Position numbers and translations under genes: made by a program
Source of the DNA: Lewinellaceae bacterium
GTDB lineage: Bacteria > Bacteroidota > Bacteroidia > Chitinophagales > Saprospiraceae
Direction: 5' to 3'
Length of the DNA stretch: 64,000 nt
NCBI GenBank assembly: GCA_016719605.1
Contig: JADJYW010000008.1
Span: 396,363 to 460,362 of the forward strand
Part shown: positions 8,138 to 18,741 of the stretch, piece by piece
Layout of the letters: every line of letters starts with the position of its first letter
Position numbering within the stretch: position 1 is the stretch's first letter
The notes under the pieces: generated by a model
Told to the model about the DNA's origin: nothing
Database searches by the model: none
What the model saw: the letters and a program-made list of their open reading frames with translations, nothing else

Positions 8138-11100
8138 ATGCATGCAAAAAAGTTTTTAGCCACGTTGCCGGCACTACTGTCGGCCCTCGCCCTGTGGAGC
8201 CAGACCGTGCTCCAGGGTACCGTCGTCAACAGCGACGCTGAACCGCTGATTGGCGCAACCGTTTTGGTCAAAGGCGCCACCCGCGGCGCCACTACCGACG
8301 CCAACGGCGCTTTTACCCTCGATCTACCGCCCGGGGATCAGGTGCTCCTCGTCAGTTACACCGGCTACGGCAGTCGGGAGGTGTCGGTGCGCACCGGTAT
8401 GCGCGCCGTGGAAATCATTCTGGAAGAAGGCGTCACCCTGCGCGAAACCGTCGTGACGGCGCTCGGCATCACCCGCTCCGAAAAATCACTCGGCTACGCC
8501 ATCGCCCAGGTGGCAGGCGAGGATATGACCCGGGTGCGCGACGCCAACCTCGTGAACCAGCTCGCCGGACGAGCGGCCGGCGTCACGGTCATCGGTTCCA
8601 GCGGCAACCTCGGTTCCTCGGCCCGCGTCACCATTCGAGGCCTGCGCTCCATCAGCGGCAACAACCAACCCCTGTTCGTGGTGGACGGCGTACCCATGGA
8701 CAACTCGAACTTTACCCACCCCTGGCAAGTTGTGGGCGGATACGGCTCGTTGGAAGAAAGTCAGTTTGATTACGGCAACGCTATTCAGGACATCAACCCC
8801 AACGACATCGAGACGGTCAGCGTGCTGAAAGGCCAGGCCGCCGCCGCCCTGTACGGCTCGCGCGGCGCCAACGGGGTTATTATGATCACCACCAAAAAGG
8901 CGGGAAGACAGGACGCGGCATCGGTGTCACGGTGAATAGCAGCCTCACCTTCGAGCAAATCTCCGTGCTGCCCGAATACCAAAACCGCTACGGTGGCGGC
9001 GCCGACCTCTTGCCTTTCGGGTACAATGACAATACAGGCTTTTATAAAGTCCCGATTGAACTGTACAACGAAGACGGCTCCGTCAGCGCATCCTACCAAT
9101 CGTTCGACCTTGTCCCCATTTACGGCGTGGACGAAAGCAACGGCACCCGGTTTGCTACCTCCACCGACCAGCATTTTCAGCACCTGGCCGGCTTTGCTTA
9201 CGACAACGGCCAGGCCCAATATGGATTCCCCAGCGGTTACGGCGCCGGCCAGTCCAATCTGTTTTACCGCAACTGGAATTCCTGGGACGACTGGGACACC
9301 GCCAATTTCGGTCAGTCTATCCCCTGGCAGGCCGGCGACAACCCCGGCGATTTTTTCCAGACCGGCGTCACCAGCAACCAGAATATCGCGCTGGATGGCG
9401 GCGGCGAGCGCTCGGCATTCCGGTTGTCGTACAACCGCTACGACCAAAAAGGCATTTACCCCAACTCCCACCAGGAGCGCAACAGCCTCGGATTCAACGG
9501 TTCGCTCGACATGAGCAAACACCTGGTGGCTTCGGTGGGGATCAACTACGTCAACACCCGCACCCTTGGCCGAAGTGCCGTCGGGTACGATGCCCGGGGT
9601 GGCCTTAATTCCGCCCAAAACTTCAACCAGTGGTGGCATACCCAACTGCGCTTCGACGACCTGAAGCAATACCAAAACCCCAACGGTACCCAGCGCACCT
9701 GGAACCGCCGCGGCCCCAACGACCCCAACCCGCAGTATTGGGACAATCCCTACTGGGTACGTTATAAAAACTACCAGAATGACGGCCGCGACCGGTTTTT
9801 CGGCAATGTGGGACTCACCTGGAAAATCAATAACTGGCTCAGCCTCAGTGGCCGGGTACTGCAGGACTACTACAGCGAGTTCCGGGAAGAACGCATCGCC
9901 GTGGGCAGCATCAGCCCCTCCAAGTACAGTCTCGACCAGTACAATGTCGGCGAAACCAACACCGACCTCATTCTGCGTGCTGAGCGAACCATTGGCGAGG
10001 CATTTTCATACGGCGCTTTCGTGGGTGGCAACAAGTTGTGGCGCAAAACAAATCGGCACGTCGGTGTCACGCGGGGCGGCTTGAATGTACCCGATATTTA
10101 TACCCTGCAAAACTCGCTGGAGCGCCCCTTTGTGCAAACCACCGTCTCCGAAAAACAAATCGAAAGCGTCTTCGGCGGACTTTCTTTGGGTTGGCAAAGC
10201 ACCTTGTTCCTCGATTTGACGGGCCGCCAGGACTGGTCGAGTACACTCCCGGAGGCCAACAATGGCTATTTTTATCCGTCCGCTTCGCTGAGCTATGTAT
10301 TTTCCGAAATGATCAAAATTCCGGCCATGTCCTTTGGAAAACTTCGCCTCGGCTGGGCGAAAGTGGGCAACGACACCGATCCGTACAACATTCTGACTAC
10401 CTACACGCCGCGCGACAACTTCGGCAACGCGCCCGTATTCACGGTGCCCAATACGCTGAACAACCGCAGCCTGTTGCCGGAAGCGACCTCCACGATAGAA
10501 GCGGGTGCCGACCTGCGTTTTTTCAGCAACCGACTCGGCCTCGACCTGTCCGTGTACTCCGGCAAGACCGTCAACCAGATCATTCCGCTCAGTACCACGC
10601 CGGCTACGGGTTACAATTTCCAGTTTATCAATGCAGGTGAAATCTCGAACAAAGGCATTGAAATCGCCCTCAACGCTACGCCGGTACAGACCCAAAACTT
10701 CTCCTGGGACATCGGTTTTAACTTTGGGAAAAACGTCAACAAGATCGTTGATCTCAATCCGGAGGACCCTGACTTAGTCAGTCTGCCCATTACCAGCCTG
10801 GTCTTTTTGGGCGCTTTAGTGGCCTACGAAGGGCAGCCGTTCGGTACGATCACGGGTACCAATTACCTGTACGACAAAAACGGAAACAAACTCATTGATC
10901 CCAACTCCGGGTTTTATTTAGCCAGCGAAACCGTCATGCCTATCGGCAATATCACCCCGGATTTTACCGGTGGCGTCACCAATACCTGGCGTTGGAAGGG
11001 ACTTAGCCTTACGGCATTTATAGATTTTCGCAAGGGCGGCGACATTGTATCTACCACCAACCTGTTTGGCCGCTACTCGGGTCTTTTGGCCGAAACTGCC

Positions 11101-11559
11101 GTGGGCGATGCCCGCGAAAACGGCGTGGTGAACCCTGGCGTGACAGCGCTCGTGGACGGTGATGGCGTGCCGGTATTAGAAAATGCCGGTGATCCCAACA
11201 CCCCTTTGGATGATGTGTACGCGTCTTCCGGCACGGCCAACACCGTCGTTGTCGGCGATCAGTTGAACCGTATCCTCAGCGGTGGTTTTGGCGTCACTGC
11301 CGCCGATGTGTACGACGGTTCCTTCATCAAACTGCGCGAACTGAGCATCGGGTACACCTTCCCCAAACAGTGGCTGCAGCGCGTCCGTCTGCAAGACCTC
11401 CATCTTGCGCTCGTAGGGCGCAACCTCGCCATTCTGCATAAAAACATCCCGCACCTCGATCCCGACAACGCCATCAGCACCAGTAATATCCAGGGTTCGG
11501 AAGGAGGACAGGTGCCTGCGGTTCGGAGCGTGGGGGTGAATCTGAGTTTCCGGTTTTAA
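8138..11559 (+). CDS. SusC/RagA-family TonB-dependent outer-membrane transporter, one frameshift
   Basis: The signal peptide (MHAKKFLATLPALLSALALWSQ) is followed by a carboxypeptidase-D-like regulatory domain (GTVVNSDAEPLIGATVLVKG, residues of about 28-90). The plug has FVVDGVPMDN and DIETVSVLKGQAAAALYGS, then RGANGVIMITTKK, the SusC/RagA signature. The rest is a TonB beta-barrel ending SVGVNLSFRF, with a C-terminal aromatic as usual. A one-base shift near 8905-8912 splits it: the first frame stops at 8935 and the second, readable from GTG 8932, carries the barrel. In the corrected frame the joint reads KKAGR-GRGIGVTVNSS, as in relatives. It is followed 25 bases later by the SusD partner. Substrate unknown. 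Peptide uptake, as in RagAB, would fit secreted proteases next door but is speculation. Confidence 0.9.
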
Positions 11560-11584
11560 TTTTCACACACTCAATATCAGATTT

Positions 11585-13084
11585 ATGAAACATACAAAAT
11601 ATCTGCTCACAACCCTCGCCCTGCTCTCCGCGCTCTCCTGCGGCAAAAACTTCGGCGATCTGAATACAGACCCCAACAACCCCAGTCAGGTGCCGGCAGC
11701 CTTCCTGCTTACCAATGCTCAAAAGTCGTTCGCCGACCAAAACATCTCGGGCAGTTTTTATGCCGGTCTGTGGGCGCAGTACTACGCTCAAAACAACTAC
11801 ACCGATATCAGCCGGTATGCGTACTTCAGCGGCGTTTGGGCCTGGTATTACGCTGAAATTCTCGAAGACCTGCGGGAGGTTCAGCGCATCGTATCCGGCA
11901 GTCCCGATGCATCGTCTGCCATCTCCAAAAACCGGGCGGCGGTCGCCAAAATCCTGGAGGTGGCTGTTTTCCATGACCTGACGGATGTCTTTGGACCAGT
12001 ACCATTTGCCGAAGCATTGCTGGCCGACAAAAACCGGACACCCCAATATGACAATCAGCAGGATATCTATCAGGGTCTTTTGCGCGACCTGAAAGCGGCT
12101 ATTGCACAAATGGACGAGTCGGAAGGTAGTTTCGGCGCAGCCGACATCATCTACGGCGGGGATGTCGTCCGCTGGAAAAAATTTGCTCAATCCCTGCGTA
12201 TGCGTATTGCCTTGCGCATGACCGACGCGGATGAGGCAATGGCCAAAGCCGAAGTGGAGGCTGCCGCCGCCGGCGTATTTACAGGCAATGCAGACAATGC
12301 GGCTTTCCGGTACCTCGTCGGGCAGCCCAATAACAACCCGCTTCACCAGGGACGGGTGGAGCGCGGCGATGCCGACTGGTGCATCAGTAATATCCTGATA
12401 GACAAAACCCTGCTGCCGCTCGCGGATCCACGGTTGCCGCATTTTGCTGATGAAAAAGCAGATGGCGGCGGCTTTCGCGGCCGTCCGTACGGGCAAAACA
12501 ACGGGAATGCTGCAGCACAAGACCCTTCCTTGTATTCCCAGCCCAGCGGCGCCGCCGTGATCCGGGAGGGAGGAACCAATTTCAAGGCAACCGATCTGCT
12601 CGCACCCGACGGCCTTTCGCGATTTATGAGCTATGCCGAGGTGTGTTTTATGCTCGCCGAGGCTAAGGAGCGCAACTGTAACGTGCCCGGTACTGCTGCC
12701 GACTGGTACCATGCCGGTATTCAGGCATCCATCGAGGAATGGGGTGTCGGTGATCCGAATGCCATTGCTGCCAATATCGCGCAAACCCATGTGAAGTACA
12801 ATACGGCTCCGGGCGACTCGAAGCAAAAGATCGGCGTGCAGAAATGGATTGCCCTGTACAGCCAGGGCATACAAGGTTGGTGCGAGTGGCGTCGCCTCGA
12901 TTTCCAGAAACTCGAATTGCCTGTGGACGGGGCGATTTTCGATATCGGCTCCAAAGTCGCCCCGGTGCGGGTCATCTATCCGGTGGAAGAACAGACCCAA
13001 AACCGGACCGGTTACCAGCAAGGGGTGAGTTTGCTCAACGGCCCCGACAGGTTGTTCACCCGCCTGTGGTGGGATGTGCAGTGA
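11585..13084 (+). CDS. SusD/RagB-family surface lipoprotein
   Basis: This 499-residue protein has a lipobox (ALLSALSCG, lipidated Cys19), then the typical opening FGDLNTDPNNPSQVPAAFLLTNAQ of the SusD-like_2 group. Helical TPR-like parts form the scaffold (DITDVFG-like segment VFHDLTDVFGPVPFAEAL). The late motif MSYAEVCFMLAEAKER and the final IALYSQGIQGWCEWRRLDFQ and RVIYPVEEQ segments are family hallmarks. SusD lids close over the SusC barrel and capture ligand at the cell surface. The gene is co-directional with susC at a 25-base gap, so they are one operon. The stop is followed by the 15-nt repeat and a strong hairpin. Confidence 0.93.
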   Translation: MKHTKYLLTTLALLSALSCGKNFGDLNTDPNNPSQVPAAFLLTNAQKSFADQNISGSFYAGLWAQYYAQNNYTDISRYAYFSGVWAWYYAEILEDLREVQRIVSGSPDASSAISKNRAAVAKILEVAVFHDLTDVFGPVPFAEALLADKNRTPQYDNQQDIYQGLLRDLKAAIAQMDESEGSFGAADIIYGGDVVRWKKFAQSLRMRIALRMTDADEAMAKAEVEAAAAGVFTGNADNAAFRYLVGQPNNNPLHQGRVERGDADWCISNILIDKTLLPLADPRLPHFADEKADGGGFRGRPYGQNNGNAAAQDPSLYSQPSGAAVIREGGTNFKATDLLAPDGLSRFMSYAEVCFMLAEAKERNCNVPGTAADWYHAGIQASIEEWGVGDPNAIAANIAQTHVKYNTAPGDSKQKIGVQKWIALYSQGIQGWCEWRRLDFQKLELPVDGAIFDIGSKVAPVRVIYPVEEQTQNRTGYQQGVSLLNGPDRLFTRLWWDVQ

Positions 13085-13087
13085 GGC

Positions 13088-13108
13088 GGTTGGAAGGTTG
13101 CTGGTTGG
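13088..13108. repeat. Short copy of the 15-nt repeat after susD
   Basis: GGTTGGAAGGTTGCTGGTTGG begins right after the susD stop codon, the same placement as after the anti-sigma gene. Confidence 0.6.
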
Positions 13109-13141
13109 CTGCCGTTGCCGGGGTTTTCCCGGCAACGGCAG
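13109..13141 (+). terminator. Strong hairpin after the SusCD operon
   Basis: Perfect 14-bp arms (CTGCCGTTGCCGGG and CCCGGCAACGGCAG) enclose a GTTTT loop. A full T-run is lacking (TAGCGTTTTC follows), so it may act as a 3' stabilising hairpin or a weak terminator. Confidence 0.55.
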
Positions 13142-13207
13142 TAGCGTTTTCGGGTGTTTTTCGACCAGATCACTACATGTATAAACAAACAAATTGTCGA
13201 ACGGAAT

Positions 13208-15874
13208 ATGAAAATCATTACGTTTTCCGCATTGCTAATGCTAGCGACTACGCTCTCCGCCCAAACGGAAAAAGGCGCCTCGCCCCGCACTCAAAACTCA
13301 AAAACTAACACGCAATACTCCACCCACGCCGTGGTAGTGGGGATATCCAATTATCAGGCCAATGGCATTCCCGACCTGCAATACGCCCACCGCGATGCGG
13401 AGGTGTTCGCCGGGTGGCTACGCTCGCCGGCGGGCGGGAACCTGCCGGATCGCAACGTGACCTTGCTCCTGAACGAAAAAGCCACCAGTGCGCAGTTTGC
13501 CAAAGTCCTGGAAGGCCTGATCGAGAATGCCCGTGAAGGCGATCAAGTTATTATCTATTTCAGCGGTCATGGCGATGTGGAGACCAAAACGAGGCGCCAA
13601 AGCGGCTTTTTGCTTTGCTACGATGCGCCGGCCTCCACATACACCGCCGGCGGGACGTACGCGTTGTACTTTTTACAAAGCGTGATCGAAACGCTTTCCC
13701 AGGATAACAAAGCTCAGGTGCTGGTGATCACCGATGCTTGCCGTGCGGGCAAGTTGGCGGGCAACCACATCAACGGCGCTCAACTGACCAGCGTGAACTT
13801 AGCCCAGCAATTCGCCAATGAAACCAAAATATTGTCGTGCGAACCCAACGAGTACTCCCTGGAGGGTGAACAGTGGGGCGGAGGACGCGGCCTTTTCTCG
13901 TACCACCTGGTGGACGGCCTCACGGGCATGGCCGACGCCAATCGGGATGGATTAGTTCATCTCCGTGAAATCCAGCGGTACCTGCAGGATCGGGTGCCGG
14001 TGGAGGCCGAGCCGGCCAGCCAGAACCCCATGGTGGTGGGTAGCGCCACCGAGCGCGTCGCCACCGTGGACGCGCCCACTTTGGCCAATCTCGTGCAGGA
14101 GCGCGCCGGGCAACGCCCTCAGTTGTCGGGCACAGACATGCGTGGCTGGGAGGATGACCTCGTGGCTGCCACCGACTCGGCCACCCAGGCACTGTATTAT
14201 GCCTACAAAGGTGCGCTGGAACACGGCGCCTTGATAGACACCGCTGCGGGGTATCCGAGCGCCGCAGACCTGCTTCCTCTGCTCCTGCAGCGCGAAAACC
14301 TGCGCGAACTGCATGGACTGCTGCGCCGAAACCTCGCTGCGGCATTACAGGACGAAGCCCAACAGGCGCTGAACGCACTATTAGACGACGATCCCTACGA
14401 GCATAACCACTGGCAATACAACCCGGACAAGTACGCCCGCTACCCGGAGTACATCGCCAAAGCCATCGAACTGCTGGGAGAGCGGCACTATATGCGCAGT
14501 ACTTTGATGGCAAAAAAACTGTTTTTTGAAGCCAAAAATACCAGTTTGGGATACAACTATTTAGGTTCGGCATTCAACTTGCACCGAAACATCGAAGCAC
14601 GAGCCTTTTTGGCAAAAGCGTTGGAATTCGAGCCGGACGCGGCCTACCTTTACTACGGTATCGGCAATTCGTACATCAATGACGTGGCCGGGGTGGACTC
14701 TTTTTTTTATTACCAAAACAAAGCCATCGAACTGGCGCCGGCATGGATGATGCCCCGTGTAGATATCGCTTCGGCCTTTCTTTTCAACAATATCACCGAA
14801 GATTGGGCGTCCTGTGAAGTTTATCTTTTGGATGCCCTGAAATACAAGCCCGATTCCTATGTCTTGCTTGAAAAACTCGCCTGGCTCTACCAGCGTATGA
14901 TCCGTACGGATGATGTGGTTGCCATCTGCGAAAAAATGAACCGTCTGCGCCCTGACCTACCCAATGGTATGGCTACACTCTCGACTACGTACATGAGACG
15001 CAGGATGTACAGCGAAGGCTTGCACTATGCCCGGGAAGCGATTGGTATAGACTCTTCTGTCCGTTTCTGGGTGTTGCAAAATCAGGCTTATATCTACGCT
15101 ACGCAGCGGCAATACGAGGAATCCTTCAGGGTGGAGCGGGAAATGCAGGCAATCCTGAATATGCCCTGGTTTGGAATGGTATTCTTGCTGCCCTTAAATT
15201 TAGGGAAACTCGAACAGGCTCGATATGAACATATCATGGTCAAATACCCATTCACCTATGCCGATTGCAATATCTGTGAAGGATCAGCGCGCGGGAGCAT
15301 CAATTTCAAACTGGGGGAATTTGGGTTGGCTAAAAGTCAATTGCTGAAAACCGTCCCGATTGAAATTTCACCCGACCCCACCTATCTCAATATATTCACT
15401 ACGCTTGGCCGAATTTACTGGATAGAAAACAACCTGGATTCTGCCGAGTATTTCCTGAAAAAGGCCGTCAACTACCACCCTAAACTGTTCGCTTATTTCT
15501 GTAACGCAGCGGAATTTGCAACCTGCTATTTTCATTATGCCCGCTTCCTGATTGTGCAAAACCGCTTTCCCGAAGCGGAGGTGATACTTGCGCAAGCCGA
15601 AAAAACAGACCCCCGCAACCCGCTCAACTACTACGGCATGGCCATTTTGCACGCCGCTCAAAAACACGATCGGCAGGCGCTCGACCAACTCGCCAAAGCC
15701 CTCGAATGGTACTATCCCGACTATGACGAGATCATGGCCGAGCCGTTGTTCGGAGACATTCGAAAAACAAAACGTTTCCGGTCCCTGATGCAGCAGTACT
15801 TCCCCAATGGGTCGGACAAACCTAGAATTGAGGCCCTGCTGAAGCAATATCTCCCGGATATATTTAGGGATTAA
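13208..15874 (+). CDS. C2: secreted caspase-TPR protein
   Basis: This is an intact 888-residue protein. ATG 13208 gives the signal peptide MKIITFSALLMLATTLSAQ; the longer reading from 13154 would bury it. A linker of QNSKTNTQYST type is followed by the caspase domain from AVVVGISNYQ, with His121 (YFSGHGDVE) and Cys178 (DACRAGKLAG), then CEPNEYSLEGEQWGGGRG. The middle block is LHGLLRRNLAAALQDEAQQ, then NPDKYARYPEYIAKA and ELLGERHYM. At least six TPR-like units follow (EKLAWLYQRMIRTDDVVAICEKM), and the C-terminal block is EPLFGDIRKTKRFRSLMQQYF. It is most like C1, including the tail QYLPDIF. C3 follows after 54 bases, so co-transcription is likely. Confidence 0.9.
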   Translation: MKIITFSALLMLATTLSAQTEKGASPRTQNSKTNTQYSTHAVVVGISNYQANGIPDLQYAHRDAEVFAGWLRSPAGGNLPDRNVTLLLNEKATSAQFAKVLEGLIENAREGDQVIIYFSGHGDVETKTRRQSGFLLCYDAPASTYTAGGTYALYFLQSVIETLSQDNKAQVLVITDACRAGKLAGNHINGAQLTSVNLAQQFANETKILSCEPNEYSLEGEQWGGGRGLFSYHLVDGLTGMADANRDGLVHLREIQRYLQDRVPVEAEPASQNPMVVGSATERVATVDAPTLANLVQERAGQRPQLSGTDMRGWEDDLVAATDSATQALYYAYKGALEHGALIDTAAGYPSAADLLPLLLQRENLRELHGLLRRNLAAALQDEAQQALNALLDDDPYEHNHWQYNPDKYARYPEYIAKAIELLGERHYMRSTLMAKKLFFEAKNTSLGYNYLGSAFNLHRNIEARAFLAKALEFEPDAAYLYYGIGNSYINDVAGVDSFFYYQNKAIELAPAWMMPRVDIASAFLFNNITEDWASCEVYLLDALKYKPDSYVLLEKLAWLYQRMIRTDDVVAICEKMNRLRPDLPNGMATLSTTYMRRRMYSEGLHYAREAIGIDSSVRFWVLQNQAYIYATQRQYEESFRVEREMQAILNMPWFGMVFLLPLNLGKLEQARYEHIMVKYPFTYADCNICEGSARGSINFKLGEFGLAKSQLLKTVPIEISPDPTYLNIFTTLGRIYWIENNLDSAEYFLKKAVNYHPKLFAYFCNAAEFATCYFHYARFLIVQNRFPEAEVILAQAEKTDPRNPLNYYGMAILHAAQKHDRQALDQLAKALEWYYPDYDEIMAEPLFGDIRKTKRFRSLMQQYFPNGSDKPRIEALLKQYLPDIFRD

Positions 15875-15928
15875 GCGCGGTTGACTGCATTGGAACTCAA
15901 TTGTTACTTTCTGCTAAAACTGTAAAAT

Positions 15929-18547
15929 ATGCCAACTAAACTCTTGCTGTTTTTTTTGCTGGCAGCCTTTTCCGTTTTCGCCCAAACGGAAAAGGGCGCC
16001 ACGCCACTAACTCAAAACTCAAAACCTGAAACTCAAAACTCGACATGGGCCGTGGTCGTTGGCATTTCCGATTACCAGCACAATGCCATCCCTGATTTGA
16101 CGTACGCCCACCAGGATGCCCAGGCGTTTGCCGGCTGGCTGCAAAGTCCGGCAGGTGGAAACGTGCCGGAACAGAACATCACGCTGTTGACCAATGCCGG
16201 GGCCACATATGCCGCCGTCGCTACAGCCTTGTATTCCATGCTCGATGTTTGCAAGCCCGGCGAACGCTTCATTTTTTATTTCTCCGGGCATGGCGACGTC
16301 GAGTCCAAAATCAGTACCCAGCCGGGCTATCTCCTTTGCCACGACTCTCCCGCCAATGTATACATGGTCGGCGCTTTTAACTTGCGCGACTTGCAGTCAA
16401 TCGTATCCACACTCTCCGAAAACGGGGTCAAAGTCGTACTTGTCACCGATGCCTGCCACGCCGGAAAACTTGCCGGAGCGGGTATAGGCGGCACGCAGGC
16501 GACGGCTGCGGCATTGTCGAAACAAATCGCCAACGAAGTAAAAATCATGTCCTGTCAGCCCAACGAGTTTTCGCTCGAAGGCGAACAGTGGGGTGGCGGA
16601 GCGTTTTCTGCCAACCTGCTTGACGGCTTGACCGGCTTGTCCGACCGAAACAACGACGGCGTTGTCAATCTCTTCGAAATCACACGTTACCTGCAAGACA
16701 ATGTGCCCGCCCAAACCGCCCCGCTCCCACAAATGCCCATGTCTGTCGGCGACCTGCAAACCACACTGAATGCCGTGGACGCGGCTTCTCTGGCCGGTTT
16801 GAAAACAAAAAAATCCGGAGCAGTGGCGGGTATTTCCGCGATCAGTTCAAAAGGCTTGGAGGAAGAGATTTTGGCAAAAACCGACAACCTGACCCGGCAG
16901 CGATACCTCGATTTCAAAAAGCAGATAGCCGCACACGTCTTTTTCGAGCCTCGGTACGATTGTGCCGACGACCTTTTTCGCGAGTTGATTCGCTTGCCGC
17001 AACTACAACCTCTGCATGGCCTGATGACCCGAAATTATGCCGTGGCCCTGCTCGATGAAGTACAACAAGCCATCAATGCCCTACTCGACAACGACCCCTA
17101 CGAGGCCAACCGCTGGCAGAACAACCCCGGAAAATACACCCAATATCCGGCGTATTTGCAGCGCAGCATGGAGTTGCTCGGCGAAAAGCACTACCTGAAC
17201 AGCGCACTCGCCGCCAAGAAACTGTATTTTGAAGGGTATAATCTGCTCAAAAATGTGGGCGAATTTCAGGCCGAACCAGCCCGCCGTGACTCATTCAAAA
17301 GACTTGCACGGGAAAAATTTCTGGAATCATTGCAGTTGCAACCGGACGGGGCTTATGTATTTTACTCTATTGGGCAGACATTCAACTTTGATTTCAATCC
17401 GGTTTATATGACCGATTCGGTCTTGTTCTGGTGTCAAAAAGCCATCGAACTGGCGCCGGGTTGGCTGCTACCCTACCTCGAAATAGCGCATGAATACGGG
17501 AACGGGCAAGTGGATTTCGCAACATCGGAAACATGGCTAAACAAAGCATTGGCTATTGCTCCGGAGTCGTATCTGGTGCTGGAAAGACTCTCCTGGTTCA
17601 AACAGTGGCAGAACAAACCGGACGAATCCCTCGCTATCAACAAAAAAATGATTGAACTCAAACCGGATATTTTCAATGCTTACTCCACGGCAGCGCACAC
17701 ACTGACGCTCATCAAAGGAGATTACCTCGAATCCGAAAAATACTGCCTGAAATCGCTCGGGATCGAACCAAATCAATGGGGGTGGGCATACTCGCTGCTC
17801 GGTATTAATTATATAAAAACCCGCCGAACTGCACTGGCCCTTGAACATTTCAAAAAAGGCTTGGAGGATCCGGCTACGTCAGCAGCAGATAAACATCCAT
17901 TACTTACCAACCTGATGTTGGCGTTGATTCAATCCGGCGATTTAATCGCCGCCAAATCTGTTGATCAACAAGCGGACGCGCTTACGACAAACCAACCGAC
18001 CGTGCAAGCCGTCCGCAAGACCATCGCAGGAAAAATATTTTTTTTAGAAAACCAGTTACCGGAGGCTGAAAAAACCTTGAAAATGGCACTCGTCATTGAC
18101 CCAACATTTAACAACTCTTGGGTTTTGGCGTGGGAGCTGTTGGGTGAAATCGAGGCAGAGCGGGGGAATAGTGCAGCAGCAGCGGACTGGTTTCATAAAA
18201 TGAGTACGGCCCCTTATTTCAACGAAAGCGGGTTATGGCGCGACGAAGCTTTTTTCCGTTACGGAAAATATCTCCTCGCACAAAACCGCCCTGTCGAGGC
18301 CGAGGCTCAGTTCCACAAACTGGGCTATATCCTCCCTAAAAGTTATTACTACAGCTACGGCATGGCGCTGCTCGCCGCCACCCGCGGGCAACAACAGGAA
18401 GCGCTGGACTGGCTCGAAAAATCGCTCGATAACTTTTGGCCGGAAGCGGGATCAATACAGGCCGAGCCGCTTTTCAAAAAAATCCGCAAGACGAAGCGCT
18501 TTCGGGAGTTGCTGGCAAAACATTTTCCGGAAACCACAAAACAATAA
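15929..18547 (+). CDS. C3: secreted caspase-TPR protein
   Basis: This is an intact 872-residue protein with signal peptide to VFAQ (residue 19) and a linker coded by CTCAAAACTCAAAAC-type repeats. His121 and Cys176 form the caspase dyad (YFSGHGDVE, VTDACHAGKLAG). The loop after the Cys reads EQWGGGAFSANLLDGL, two residues shorter than the WGGGRGxFSYHLVDGL of other copies; only C8 shares this. The middle block is LHGLMTRNYAVALLDEVQQ, followed by NPGKYTQYPAYLQRS. TPRs fill residues of about 450-840, and the C-terminal block is EPLFKKIRKTKRFRELLAKHF. Its caspase part is nearly identical in DNA to that of C8, while the signal peptide and linker are of the C1/C2 type. Confidence 0.9.
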   Translation: MPTKLLLFFLLAAFSVFAQTEKGATPLTQNSKPETQNSTWAVVVGISDYQHNAIPDLTYAHQDAQAFAGWLQSPAGGNVPEQNITLLTNAGATYAAVATALYSMLDVCKPGERFIFYFSGHGDVESKISTQPGYLLCHDSPANVYMVGAFNLRDLQSIVSTLSENGVKVVLVTDACHAGKLAGAGIGGTQATAAALSKQIANEVKIMSCQPNEFSLEGEQWGGGAFSANLLDGLTGLSDRNNDGVVNLFEITRYLQDNVPAQTAPLPQMPMSVGDLQTTLNAVDAASLAGLKTKKSGAVAGISAISSKGLEEEILAKTDNLTRQRYLDFKKQIAAHVFFEPRYDCADDLFRELIRLPQLQPLHGLMTRNYAVALLDEVQQAINALLDNDPYEANRWQNNPGKYTQYPAYLQRSMELLGEKHYLNSALAAKKLYFEGYNLLKNVGEFQAEPARRDSFKRLAREKFLESLQLQPDGAYVFYSIGQTFNFDFNPVYMTDSVLFWCQKAIELAPGWLLPYLEIAHEYGNGQVDFATSETWLNKALAIAPESYLVLERLSWFKQWQNKPDESLAINKKMIELKPDIFNAYSTAAHTLTLIKGDYLESEKYCLKSLGIEPNQWGWAYSLLGINYIKTRRTALALEHFKKGLEDPATSAADKHPLLTNLMLALIQSGDLIAAKSVDQQADALTTNQPTVQAVRKTIAGKIFFLENQLPEAEKTLKMALVIDPTFNNSWVLAWELLGEIEAERGNSAAAADWFHKMSTAPYFNESGLWRDEAFFRYGKYLLAQNRPVEAEAQFHKLGYILPKSYYYSYGMALLAATRGQQQEALDWLEKSLDNFWPEAGSIQAEPLFKKIRKTKRFRELLAKHFPETTKQ

Positions 18548-18589
18548 CCGAACGCCATGCTATGCCGATATTCTGATTTTCACGCGGGT

Positions 18590-18741
18590 CCCACCCCCAA
18601 CCCCTCCCCCAAGTGGGAGTGGGGGCTGCCCTCTACAATCTTTAAAATTCCGGTTGGGGATGCTCAGGCAAACCAACCAGAAGACACTTTGCAAGGCAGA
18701 ATCTGGCCCCCCTCCCATTTGGGGGAGGGGTTAGGGGTGGG
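18590..18741. repeat. GC-rich inverted repeat before C4 (duplicated before C5)
   Basis: CCCACCCCCAACCCCTCCCC and CCAAGTGGGAGTGGGGG at the left face CCCCTCCCATTTGGGGGAGG and GGTTAGGGGTGGGG at the right, forming an interrupted inverted repeat. With its flanks (about 18527-18890) it is repeated at about 21266-21617. Confidence 0.75.

Noticed and set aside
11474..13192. 572-residue open frame on the - strand
   Set aside because: Antisense to susD, which has clear family motifs; the frame is a by-product of GC-rich codons.
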